Source: Ruminococcaceae bacterium UBA3818
GTDB taxonomy: Bacteria > Bacillota > Clostridia > Oscillospirales > Ruminococcaceae
DNA length: 31,388 nucleotides
Assembly (NCBI GenBank): GCA_002369315.1
Contig: DFDW01000039.1
Location: forward strand, 5,591 to 36,978
Reading direction: 5' to 3'
Notes under the pieces: generated by a model
Seen by the model: the letters and a program-made list of their open reading frames with translations, nothing else
What the model was told of the DNA's origin: nothing
The model's database searches: none
Shown: in pieces, positions 24,349-31,388 of the stretch
Numbering within the stretch: position 1 is the first letter of the stretch
Layout of the letters: each line of letters opens with the position of its first letter
Program-made: the position numbers and the translations under genes

Positions 24349-25731
24349 TTATTCAGTTGCTTCGACCAGTTCCTTTTTCATAATGCGCAAAGCGGTGTCT
24401 GGATAATACTGCCCAAGCAGGCCCATCGCCGCTAAAATGTACTTGCGGTCCACGAGGAATTTTGCGCCAACCGGGCGCAGGGACCCGGGTTGGTTCGGGT
24501 TCTGCAGGCTGTGCGCCGCGATTTCGCCGGTACGCTTGGTGTGGATAATTGCACCGCCGGTGACAACGATACGGCGGACAGGAGTCAGGTCTTTTCCTAT
24601 CTGAGAGTAGGCCAGCCCCATTGGGGTATAGACCTGTTCGATGGTGCCTGCGTGACGGGCCACTGCGGTTTCCACTGCGAGGGAAGCCAGAGCGAAATCG
24701 AGATTTTCCCATTCCTGATCTTGGGGAAGCGTTTCGGTATTTTCCGAAAGGAATTGGATCATTTCTTTCGCCCGTTCCGGTGCAATGCCGGATAACTGGC
24801 TGACCCGGTCGATGCCGGCGGCATCCACGATTCCCCAGATGCTGTACCGCATGCCGATATCTCCTTCCACCGTCCGTTTGGCGTAAGGTTCCATCAGGCC
24901 TTTCACGATGGTGTTGGACTGGGTGGGCATGCCATCCGCGATCGAATATACGTCGGTCGTGGCACCGCCCAAATCCACCGCTACCAGCTCGCCGATACCG
25001 GATTCCGCCTTGGTTCCTTCGGCCAAAAGCTGCATGGCGGCCATCATGGCGGCGGGGGTAGGCATCATGATGCCGGAGATCAGCTCAGATGCTTTGCTTA
25101 AGCCCTTTGCCTGGATGATTCGGTTTAAAAAAATCTGCCGGATTTCATGTTGGGCAGGCTCGATATTCAATTCGTTAAATTTGGGCATGACGTTTTCACA
25201 AACGTGTGTTTCCCATTTTTCCAAAAGCTCCTCGCATTCGTCGGCACAATTTCGGTTTCCGGCGATTACGATGGGGCAGATGGGATCCACCTGCGAGAGT
25301 TTTTTCGCGTTGGCAAGAATACATTCGCTGTTTCCGCCGTCTGTTCCGCCCACCAGCAAGATCATATCCGGACGGCTGGCGACGATTTCGGCTACATCTT
25401 TTTTGGTCAATTCATAAGAGTAAACACGAATCACTTTAGCGCCGGCTCCCAAAGAAGCCTGCTTTGCCGCTTCAGCAGTCAATTCCGGTACCAGGCCGCT
25501 GGTAATCATCCGCAGGCCGCCGGCCGCAGATGAGCAAGCGTAACGCTCCGCAAAATCCAGCTTTCCCGTTTTCTGCTCCAGAATGTCCAATGCGTTTTGC
25601 AGCCCTTCGCCGATATCGGTTTGAACGGTGGTATAGCTGCTGGCGGTGCCAAGAAGCGTCTCGCTTTCTACATCGACAGCGGTCAGCTTTGTATATGTAC
25701 TGCCGAAATCCATAAGCAATACTGGTTTCAT
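24349..25731 (-). CDS. glmL: Glutamate mutase reactivase GlmL (MutL)
   Basis: This 460-residue ASKHA-fold ATPase has the phosphate-1 motif LLMDFGSTYTK at the start, VDLGGATTDVYS in the middle and VVTGGAIIH near the end. This order identifies MutL/GlmL, encoded between the two mutase subunits in clostridia and thought to reactivate the mutase by exchanging damaged cobalamin, as diol-dehydratase reactivases do. It is not the DNA mismatch-repair MutL. It starts 12 bp after glmS, with AAGGAG overlapping the glmS end. Length and motifs appear intact. Confidence 0.95.
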   Translation of the reverse strand: MKPVLLMDFGSTYTKLTAVDVESETLLGTASSYTTVQTDIGEGLQNALDILEQKTGKLDFAERYACSSAAGGLRMITSGLVPELTAEAAKQASLGAGAKVIRVYSYELTKKDVAEIVASRPDMILLVGGTDGGNSECILANAKKLSQVDPICPIVIAGNRNCADECEELLEKWETHVCENVMPKFNELNIEPAQHEIRQIFLNRIIQAKGLSKASELISGIMMPTPAAMMAAMQLLAEGTKAESGIGELVAVDLGGATTDVYSIADGMPTQSNTIVKGLMEPYAKRTVEGDIGMRYSIWGIVDAAGIDRVSQLSGIAPERAKEMIQFLSENTETLPQDQEWENLDFALASLAVETAVARHAGTIEQVYTPMGLAYSQIGKDLTPVRRIVVTGGAIIHTKRTGEIAAHSLQNPNQPGSLRPVGAKFLVDRKYILAAMGLLGQYYPDTALRIMKKELVEATE

Positions 25732-25743
25732 GGCAAGCGCTCC

Positions 25744-26178
25744 TTATTCTTCTGTTTCTTCAGGGGGCTGCACGCCCAAATCCTCATACAGAGCGGCAAT
25801 TGTGGTTTCAGGCGGGGTGCCCGGACCGAATACACGGTCGAATCCCATCTCTTTAAAGCGTTTTTCCACTTCGTCGAAAGGCTGTTTGCCAACGACGATA
25901 TTTCCGCCGACATAAAGCAAAATGCCTTTCAAACCGGCCTCGTCGCACTTCTCACGCATGCCGCGGCAGTCCAGCTCTCCATGGCCATACAGAGAGGAGA
26001 CAACGATTACATCGGCGTTGGATTCGATGGCGGCGTTGATATATTCCTCCTGCGATACCATTACGCCCAGGTTTACGCAATTGAACCCGGCAGCGGTAAA
26101 CGCGTGATAGAGGATTTTGTTTCCAACCGCATGGACGTCAGCACCGATGACACCCATGACTAAAGTTTTCTTTTCCAT
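25744..26178 (-). CDS. glmS: Glutamate mutase sigma (B12-binding) subunit
   Basis: The 144-residue Rossmann-like cobalamin-binding subunit has the base-off/His-on signature D14-x-H16-x-x-G19 (GADVHAVG). VVSSLYGHGE and the LYVGGNIVVGK loop follow, receiving the dimethylbenzimidazole tail. The size is usual (about 137 aa in C. cochlearium). It is first in the operon, with AGAGGTG before ATG 26178 and a promoter 50-80 bp upstream. It is not glucosamine-6-phosphate synthase, which shares the glmS symbol. Confidence 0.97.
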   Translation of the reverse strand: MEKKTLVMGVIGADVHAVGNKILYHAFTAAGFNCVNLGVMVSQEEYINAAIESNADVIVVSSLYGHGELDCRGMREKCDEAGLKGILLYVGGNIVVGKQPFDEVEKRFKEMGFDRVFGPGTPPETTIAALYEDLGVQPPEETEE

Positions 26179-26228
26179 AATGCACCTCTTATTGTTTTGA
26201 TAAATGGTGAATATTGAACTATGCCTAT

Positions 26229-26257
26229 ATATTATCCCTCACAGGACAAACTGTCAA
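26229..26257 (-). promoter_or_regulatory. Sigma-A promoter of the glmS-DUF4387 operon
   Basis: On the minus strand TTGACA (26257-26252) and TAATAT (26234-26229) are 17 bp apart. The start would fall near 26222, 44 bp before the glmS start codon. Confidence 0.8.
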
Positions 26258-26320
26258 CCTGTTTTGGGAAAAAACTTATAAAAAGCTGATTTTTCAGCCA
26301 AATATAAGGATTAGAACAGG

Positions 26321-26394
26321 TGATAATTGTATACAAATATGGATAAAAATTGATATAATACAATATATAATCATATATCATTTAAGTGATACAA
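26321..26394. promoter_or_regulatory. AT-rich operator region between gntR and glmS
   Basis: The region contains the palindrome TTGTATACAA (26327-26336), the related TGATATAATACAA (26351-26363) and TGATACAA (26387-26394). TGATACAA also occurs as 27422-27429 in the gntR upstream region. The shared motif suggests GntR-binding sites at both promoters, but it is degenerate and the DNA is AT-rich. Confidence 0.35.
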
Positions 26395-26398
26395 TTTT

Positions 26399-26413
26399 CC
26401 TGGATGTGTTACA
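26399..26413. repeat. 15-bp direct repeat, copy at the gntR stop
   Basis: CCTGGATGTGTTACA overlaps the stop codon of gntR. An identical copy lies at 27490-27504 in the promoter of the DUF4430 gene, so the two copies bracket gntR in the same orientation. Confidence 0.6.
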
Positions 26414-27386
26414 GATACTTGGCGGTACGTGCGCTTTCGATTTTTTCCTGTACATTTAAAAAAGAGCCGCCGTCGATTTGATAATTATATCGGATAATGA
26501 TTTTTCCTTCGTCTCCTGCCTGCCGGATCAAATCGCTTTCGTTGCGGCTGCAGAAAAGCAGAAAATCATTTGGAACGATTACAACGTCTTTATGACGCAG
26601 GAAAGATTCCAGATCCAAAGCGTTTCCAAACAGATAAGTTTCAACATCGTGACAGGAAAGCTCCAGATTCTGCATGCTTTTGCGAATAATGTGGGAATAG
26701 GTCTCGCTGGCACAGAGAATGCCAACTGATTTGCCGCCGATCATTGCCATTTTCGCAACCGTCTGGCTGCTGGGTGCAGTTACTACCTGGACCAGCTTGT
26801 CTTTGTTGGTAACGACACCGCTCAGCTGATTCATGTGGGTGGATGTTGTGATCACCAGATCAGCGAAATCATCCATGACGAAAGGTTCTTTTAAAGCATC
26901 GGGCAAAAGCAGCTTGTGCGCCTCGATGTTCGGGATGACAGAAATCTGGTTGATGATATTGGTCAATGTCTCCGGATTGCAGTCAATAAAGATGATACAG
27001 ACATTGTCATCATGCTCCATCCGCTCCCGAAGTTTCAAATTGAAAAACATCTGAATCTCCTGCGAAGAAAAAGAAAGAGATTCCATCTCGTCCAGCAGTT
27101 TCTCAATCGCGTTCATTGCCCGGACTTTGGCACTGCTTTCCTGTTGGGCTTGCTCCTGCACAAAGGTTCCTTTGCCACGGGTCATTTTAATGATACCTTG
27201 ACGCTCCAGTTCCTCATAGGCATGCTTGACCGTGCCGCGGGCAATACCAATCTGATCCGCCAGTTCCCGAACGGTGGGCAATTTTTTTCCGGCTGGCAGT
27301 TCGCCGTTTTGCACGCGCCGCATGATTTGGTTCACCAGCTGCTGATAAATGGAAACGGTACCGTTTTTATCGATGGAGAATTTCAT
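26409..27386 (-). CDS. GntR-family regulator of the methylaspartate cluster
   Basis: The 325-residue protein begins at ATG 27386, with GGAGGT 7 bp upstream; an in-frame GTG at 27401 overlaps that site. Residues ~10-75 are the winged HTH (IYQQLVNQIMRRVQNGELPAGKKLPTVRELADQIGIARGTV in part, with TRGKGTFV as the wing). The rest resembles a periplasmic-binding-like effector domain (IIFIDCNPETL, VGILCASETYSH, DVVIVPND) rather than the aminotransferase of MocR types. It lies directly upstream of glmS on the same strand and opposite the DUF4430 gene, so it probably controls one or both. Confidence 0.88.
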   Translation of the reverse strand: MKFSIDKNGTVSIYQQLVNQIMRRVQNGELPAGKKLPTVRELADQIGIARGTVKHAYEELERQGIIKMTRGKGTFVQEQAQQESSAKVRAMNAIEKLLDEMESLSFSSQEIQMFFNLKLRERMEHDDNVCIIFIDCNPETLTNIINQISVIPNIEAHKLLLPDALKEPFVMDDFADLVITTSTHMNQLSGVVTNKDKLVQVVTAPSSQTVAKMAMIGGKSVGILCASETYSHIIRKSMQNLELSCHDVETYLFGNALDLESFLRHKDVVIVPNDFLLFCSRNESDLIRQAGDEGKIIIRYNYQIDGGSFLNVQEKIESARTAKYL

Positions 27387-27476
27387 CTTAACCACCTCCA
27401 CAATTGTTTGTTCTATATCTATGATACAACATTAAACTAGCTTAAAAAAGACGGCTTGTCAAGAAAGCGCGTTCTG

Positions 27477-27505
27477 TTGACAAAATTGGCCTGGATGTGT
27501 TACAT
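27477..27505 (+). promoter_or_regulatory. Promoter of the DUF4430-ECF pair, containing the second repeat copy
   Basis: TTGACA (27477-27482) and TTACAT (27500-27505) are 17 bp apart. The direct-repeat copy 27490-27504 covers the spacer and the -10 box. Confidence 0.6.
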
Positions 27506-27539
27506 TTCTCCTGAATCAATACGGAAAAGAAGGGAATAT

Positions 27540-27947
27540 ATGATGTCTGAGAAAAAAAGTCAGAAAAAAGGCTTGATTATTGCCGCTGTTTGTCTGGTTG
27601 CGCTGGTTGCTGTTTTCGCGGTTATCTATGGCGTTTTCATGCCGAAAGGGCAGGCGGGAGACAAGACCATTGGACTTACTGTGGTATTTGCGCCGGATAA
27701 TCAAAAGGAGTATACCATTCATACGGACGCGGAAAACCTGGGAGACGCTTTGAAAGCGGAAAAACTGGTAGAGGGAACCGACGGGGAATACGGTCTGTAC
27801 ATTGAAACGGTAGACGGTGTAACCGCTGATTCAGGGAATCAGGAATGGTGGTGTATTACCAAGGACGGTGAGATGCTGAACACCAGCGCGGATTTGACTC
27901 CCATCGCCGATGGAGAGCACTACGAGTTGACCTTAAGCAAATGGTAA
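27540..27947 (+). CDS. Membrane-anchored DUF4430 protein
   Basis: This protein has 135 residues. After a lysine-rich start, one helix (about residues 11-33) anchors it with the remainder outside. TIGLTVVFAPDNQKEYTIHTDAENLGDALKAEKLVEG and WWCITKDGEMLNTSADLTPIADGEHYELTL (given in part) follow the DUF4430 / transcobalamin C-terminal-like fold. ATG 27540 or 27543 is served by GAAGGG. The ECF gene overlaps its stop (ATGGTAA). In Firmicutes such proteins lie next to ECF uptake components and may hold cobalamin or another ligand at the surface. No lipobox is visible. Confidence 0.82.
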   Translation: MMSEKKSQKKGLIIAAVCLVALVAVFAVIYGVFMPKGQAGDKTIGLTVVFAPDNQKEYTIHTDAENLGDALKAEKLVEGTDGEYGLYIETVDGVTADSGNQEWWCITKDGEMLNTSADLTPIADGEHYELTLSKW

Positions 27948-28456
27948 GAAAGAAAGAATCGGTTTCCATCCGGGATTTGGCGCTGATGGGCTTATTCAGT
28001 GCCATTTTGCTTGGCGTCCAGTTGGCTTTTTCTTTTCTGCCGAATATTGAGCTGGTATCTTTGCTGATTATTTTGTATACGCGCCATTTGCGATACAGGG
28101 CGCTTCCGGTCATTTATGTATTTGTCCTGCTGGAAGGGCTGGTTTTTGGATTTGGTATTTGGTGGATCATGTATTTGTATATCTGGGCCGTTCTTTTTGC
28201 CCTGACGATGCTGCTCCGAAAAAACCAGTTTCTGGTCGGCTGGGCACTGCTTTCCGGTGGATTCGGCCTTTGTTTCGGCGCTTTGGGCTCCATTCCGTAT
28301 CTTTTTTTAAGCGGTCCGCAGGCAGCGTTTGCCTGGTTTGTGGCGGGAATCCCGTTTGATATTACACACGGCGTGGGTAATTTTTTTGTTTGTCTGGCTT
28401 TGTTCAAACCATTGGATTATCTGCTGGAGCGGATGGAGCATGCACGGGTGGAATAA
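27941..28456 (+). CDS. ECF transporter substrate-binding (S) component
   Basis: The 171-residue protein has five or six membrane helices. DLALMGLFSAILLGVQLAFSFLPNIELVSLLI is the usual opening of an S component, and PFDITHGVGNFFVCLALFKPL the usual ending (both quoted in pieces of the family pattern). S components bind the vitamin and borrow a shared EcfAA'T energising module, which is not in this window. Overlap with the DUF4430 gene and closeness to B12-dependent genes make cobalamin the best guess for substrate; thiamine, queuosine or other ligands remain possible. Confidence 0.82.
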   Translation: MVRKKESVSIRDLALMGLFSAILLGVQLAFSFLPNIELVSLLIILYTRHLRYRALPVIYVFVLLEGLVFGFGIWWIMYLYIWAVLFALTMLLRKNQFLVGWALLSGGFGLCFGALGSIPYLFLSGPQAAFAWFVAGIPFDITHGVGNFFVCLALFKPLDYLLERMEHARVE

Positions 28457-28500
28457 GAAACCAATTGGTTTTGTGATTTTATTTGATACTGTTTTTTGGA

Positions 28501-28538
28501 AACGAACTGTGGGGGAATATCCTGCAGTTCGTTTTTTC
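28501..28538 (+). terminator. Terminator of the DUF4430-ECF operon
   Basis: AACGAACTG/CAGTTCGTT arms (28501-28509 with 28525-28533) with further pairing inside are followed by a T6 tract. Confidence 0.88.
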
Positions 28539-28632
28539 ATGTGATGGAAGCATTTTTCGCAGGGACTTTTGTGATAGGGTATTTTTCACCCGGAACGGAT
28601 CCATACTTAAAAAGGAAAGGAGGTATGTCAAA

Positions 28633-29070
28633 ATGAAAAATAAAGATTCCATCGAACTGCTGCGGGAGTGCAACAGCGGAAGCAAAATGGCAATCAGCAG
28701 CATTCGCGACGTTCTGGACGATATTGAAGAGGAAAAATTAAAGCGCCTTTTGGAAAACTATATCCACAAGCATGAGGAATACGGCGAGGAATTGCACGCC
28801 CTGCTGTCGGCCAACGAAGTTTCAGCAGAGGAACCAAAGCACTCCGCGCAGATGATGGCAAAAATGGTCACAGGAATGAAGCTGATGGCCAACCGCTCTT
28901 CCGCCCAAATCGCCAATTTAATGATTGACGGATGCAACATGGGAGTCAAATCCATCAGTAAGTATCAAAATCAGTATAAAGACGCCGACCGTGAGAGCAT
29001 TGAAATTTCAGAGGAATTGGTTAAAATCGAGCAACATATGGCCAACGGGTTGCGGAGATTTTTGTCATAG
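28633..29070 (+). CDS. Small helical hypothetical protein
   Basis: This 145-residue protein starts at ATG 28633 behind AAAGGAGG. It is entirely helical and charged: SIELLRECNSGSKMAISSI, a DVLDDIEEEKLKRLLENYIHKHEEYGEEL pattern and later MMAKMVTGMKLMAN. Spacing suggests a four-helix bundle of the ferritin-like/DUF2383 type, but the complete set of di-iron ligands cannot be confirmed, so no activity is claimed. It stands alone between the ECF terminator and the ileS promoter. Confidence 0.8.
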   Translation: MKNKDSIELLRECNSGSKMAISSIRDVLDDIEEEKLKRLLENYIHKHEEYGEELHALLSANEVSAEEPKHSAQMMAKMVTGMKLMANRSSAQIANLMIDGCNMGVKSISKYQNQYKDADRESIEISEELVKIEQHMANGLRRFLS

Positions 29071-29122
29071 CAAAGAAAAAGATGAATTTTCGCATAAAAT
29101 TTCGGGGAAAACCGCTTTTTCA

Positions 29123-29151
29123 TTGACTTTTTTGCAGAAGTATGATATAGA
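29123..29151 (+). promoter_or_regulatory. Promoter of the T-box/ileS transcript
   Basis: TTGACT (29123-29128) and TATAGA (29146-29151), 17 bp apart, lie just before the T-box leader. Confidence 0.65.
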
Positions 29152-29159
29152 ATAAAGGA

Positions 29160-29400
29160 GTAAAAGACGTTGACAGAGACAGTATGCCCTTAGCAAAAGG
29201 CAAAGCGAGCCGGGGAGAGTGAAAGCCCGGTGCGAGTCGCTTTTGGCAGAAAATCCCTCTAGAGTCGCAGGCTGAAAGGAATTCTGATTAAGCTTTGCCG
29301 GTATCCCGCCGTTAACGGGAGCACATATGTTGGTATGGAGCAATGGGTGGTTAAAACGAAGCACGCCTTCGTCCTGTTGAGCAGGACGAAGGCTTTTTGT
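29160..29400 (+). ncRNA. T-box leader for ileS (specifier ATC)
   Basis: Stem I carries GAGCCGGGGAGAGTGAAAGC (29208-29226) and GTGCGAGTCGC. The candidate specifier ATC (29253-29255, isoleucine) is followed by CCTCTAGAGTC. The T-box proper is ATGGGTGGTTAAAACG, with TGGT (29348-29351) ready to pair with the ACCA end of uncharged tRNA. A 12-bp terminator stem (29365-29376 with 29382-29393) ends in TTTTT. Uncharged tRNA-Ile would favour antitermination and ileS expression. Confidence 0.92.
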
Positions 29401-29442
29401 TTCCGTATCAAAACGTTGGGACGATTTTGGGAGGTAACAGAA

Positions 29443-31388
29443 ATGAGCAAGTATGAAAAAGTCTCCACAGATATGAATTTTGTGGAGCGGGAAAAAGCGG
29501 TAGAACAGTTCTGGAAAGAAAACCGGATTTTCGAAAAAAGCATTGACAGCCGCAAAGAGGGAGAGACCTATACTTTTTATGACGGCCCTCCTACAGCAAA
29601 TGGCAAGCCGCATATCGGCCATGTCCTGACGCGGGCAATCAAAGACATGATTCCCCGTTATCAGACGATGAAAGGCCATCAGGTGCCTCGAAAAGCAGGC
29701 TGGGATACCCACGGACTGCCGGTGGAACTGGAAGTGGAAAAACTGTTGGGACTTGACGGCAAGGAGCAGATCGAGGAGTACGGCCTGGAGCCGTTTATCG
29801 AAAAATGTAAAGAGAGTGTTTGGAAATATAAGGGCATGTGGGAAGATTTTTCCGGAACAGTTGGCTTCTGGGCGGATATGGAGCACCCATATGTAACGTA
29901 TGACAACGATTTTATTGAATCCGAGTGGTGGGCGCTCAAACAAATTTGGGAAAAAGGCCTTTTGTATAAGGGATTTAAAATCGTTCCTTATTGCCCACGC
30001 TGCGGGACCCCTCTGTCCAGCCACGAAGTGGCTCAGGGTTACAAAGATGTCAAGGAACGCTCTGCTATCGTCCGCTTTAAGGTAAAGGACGAAGACGCTT
30101 ACATTCTCGCCTGGACAACAACACCATGGACGCTGCCGTCCAACGTAGCGCTTTGCGTGAACCCGGATGAATCTTATGTAAAAGTGGAAAATGAAGGCAT
30201 GGTTTACTACATGGCGGAGGCCCTGGTGGAAACGGTGCTGAAAGGCGAGACCAAAATCCTGGAGCGCTATGTCGGCAAGGATTTGGAGTATAAAGAGTAT
30301 GAACCGCTGTTCGATTTTGTCCATCCGAGCAAAAAGTGCTGGTATGTGACCTGTGACCGGTATGTCACTTTGACGGACGGTACCGGCGTCGTGCATATTG
30401 CACCTGCTTTTGGTGAAGATGACGCCAATGTGGGCCGCAACTATGACCTGCCTTTTGTCCAGCTGGTAGACGCCAAGGGGCAAATGACCAGCGAGACTAC
30501 CTGGGCCGGTACTTTCTGCAAAGACGCCGATAAGCCGATCCTGATCGATTTGGAAAAACGCGGGCTTTTATTTGATGCTCCCGCTTTCGAACACAGCTAC
30601 CCTCACTGCTGGCGCTGCGGCACGCCGCTGATTTATTACGCCAGAGATTCCTGGTTCATCAAAATGACAGCGGTGAAAGATGATCTGATTCGCAATAACA
30701 ATACGGTGAACTGGATCCCTGAAAGCATTGGTAAAGGCCGCTTTGGCGACTGGCTGGAAAATGTGCAGGACTGGGGTATCAGCCGTAACCGTTATTGGGG
30801 TACGCCGCTTAATATCTGGGAGTGCGAATGTGGGCACCGCCACTCGGTGGGAAGCATCGCGGAACTGAAGGAAATGTCACCGAACTGTCCGGACGATATT
30901 GAGTTGCATCGTCCTTTTATTGATGAAGTGACCATCACCTGTCCCCATTGCGGCAAACAGATGAAACGGGTACCGGAAGTAATCGACTGCTGGTTCGATT
31001 CCGGTTCCATGCCGTTTGCCCAGCATCATTATCCGTTTGAAAACAAAGACCTGTTCGAACAGCAATTCCCCGCAGATTTCATTTCCGAGGCGGTGGACCA
31101 GACCCGCGGCTGGTTCTATTCGTTGTTGGCTATCTCCACGCTGCTGTTCAACAAGGCGCCTTACCGAAATGTTGTGGTACTGGGCCTGGTACAGGATGAG
31201 AATGGGCAGAAGATGTCCAAATCCAAAGGAAACGCCGTTGACCCGTTTGAAGCGTTGGCCGCGCATGGGGCAGACGCCATCCGCTGGTATTTTTACAGCA
31301 ATTCCGCACCTTGGCTGCCAAGCCGCTTCCATGATAAGGCGGTGAAGGAAGGCCAGCGCAAATTTATGGGAACGCTGTGGAATACCTA
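29443..31388 (+). CDS. ileS: Isoleucyl-tRNA synthetase (5' part; runs off the window)
   Basis: ATG 29443 follows GGGAGG (29429-29434); 648 codons are present without a stop. The class I signatures are complete: PPTANGKPHIGHVLTRAIKD with the HIGH box, GWDTHGLPVE, the CP1 editing insertion with WTTTPWTLPSN, ISRNRYWGTPL, and MSKSKGN (KMSKS, around 31215). GWDTHGLPVE rather than GWDCHGLPIE places it with the eukaryote-like IleS2 clade, whose members are often naturally mupirocin-tolerant and roughly 1,030-1,050 residues long, so about 400 residues lie beyond the window. It charges tRNA-Ile. Confidence 0.97.
   Translation, partial: MSKYEKVSTDMNFVEREKAVEQFWKENRIFEKSIDSRKEGETYTFYDGPPTANGKPHIGHVLTRAIKDMIPRYQTMKGHQVPRKAGWDTHGLPVELEVEKLLGLDGKEQIEEYGLEPFIEKCKESVWKYKGMWEDFSGTVGFWADMEHPYVTYDNDFIESEWWALKQIWEKGLLYKGFKIVPYCPRCGTPLSSHEVAQGYKDVKERSAIVRFKVKDEDAYILAWTTTPWTLPSNVALCVNPDESYVKVENEGMVYYMAEALVETVLKGETKILERYVGKDLEYKEYEPLFDFVHPSKKCWYVTCDRYVTLTDGTGVVHIAPAFGEDDANVGRNYDLPFVQLVDAKGQMTSETTWAGTFCKDADKPILIDLEKRGLLFDAPAFEHSYPHCWRCGTPLIYYARDSWFIKMTAVKDDLIRNNNTVNWIPESIGKGRFGDWLENVQDWGISRNRYWGTPLNIWECECGHRHSVGSIAELKEMSPNCPDDIELHRPFIDEVTITCPHCGKQMKRVPEVIDCWFDSGSMPFAQHHYPFENKDLFEQQFPADFISEAVDQTRGWFYSLLAISTLLFNKAPYRNVVVLGLVQDENGQKMSKSKGNAVDPFEALAAHGADAIRWYFYSNSAPWLPSRFHDKAVKEGQRKFMGTLWNT

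Noticed and set aside
26179..26408. Cobalamin riboswitch upstream of glmS
   Set aside because: No B12-box-like conserved element is visible; the gap is AT-rich with a plain promoter and short palindromes. The same holds for the DUF4430 upstream region.
29065..30483. 472-codon open frame on the minus strand
   Set aside because: It lies opposite the T-box leader and ileS, has no ribosome site or family features, and ileS motifs on the plus strand are unambiguous.
1..31388. CRISPR array or tandem repeat block
   Set aside because: No regularly spaced repeats were seen; the only protein-level repeats are heptads and peptidoglycan-binding units inside genes.

Overview
The window looks like chromosome of an anaerobic Firmicute of class Clostridia, probably a gut organism near Oscillospiraceae/Ruminococcaceae. 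Supporting signs are the coenzyme-B12-dependent methylaspartate route of glutamate fermentation, an M-box and a T-box leader, a DUF6514-type small protein, strong AGGAGG ribosome sites, U-tailed hairpin terminators and moderate GC. The assignment is inference; there is no rRNA or marker gene to fix a genus.

Region 1 (1-8.7 kb) is a decayed integrative element next to the 3' end of a tRNA-Leu(GAG). It holds a tyrosine-integrase tail, a parA N-terminus fused in frame to a conjugative relaxase C-terminus that then breaks by three frameshifts, a truncated RelA/SpoT alarmone-synthetase tail and, at the far end, a truncated large serine recombinase. Between these scars is an apparently intact cargo: a small XRE regulator, a TetR regulator, a DUF308 membrane protein, an MMPL/RND exporter and a secreted heptad-repeat protein. 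The last two are translationally coupled.

Region 2 (8.8-18.3 kb) is ordinary metabolism: FucO-type alcohol dehydrogenase, uridine-kinase-like enzyme, DUF6514-like protein, MgtE magnesium transporter behind an M-box riboswitch and a second attenuator-like hairpin with a 30-codon ORF, nicotinamidase-like hydrolase, triple peptidoglycan-binding-repeat protein, HD hydrolase, DeoD and an MFS transporter.

Region 3 (18.3-28.5 kb) is a coherent B12 / glutamate-fermentation block. A six-gene operon on the minus strand (glmS, glmL, glmE, mal, AtuA-family DUF1446, DUF4387) carries glutamate through 3-methylaspartate to mesaconate. The last two genes are candidates for an unassigned following step. Downstream lie a P-loop protein with an alanyl-tRNA-synthetase SAD-like zinc motif and a CobO/BtuR adenosyltransferase. 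Upstream is a GntR regulator, and divergent from it a DUF4430 protein plus an ECF transporter S component, plausibly B12 uptake.

Region 4 (28.6 kb to the end) has a small helical protein and ileS behind an isoleucine T-box; ileS runs off the window.
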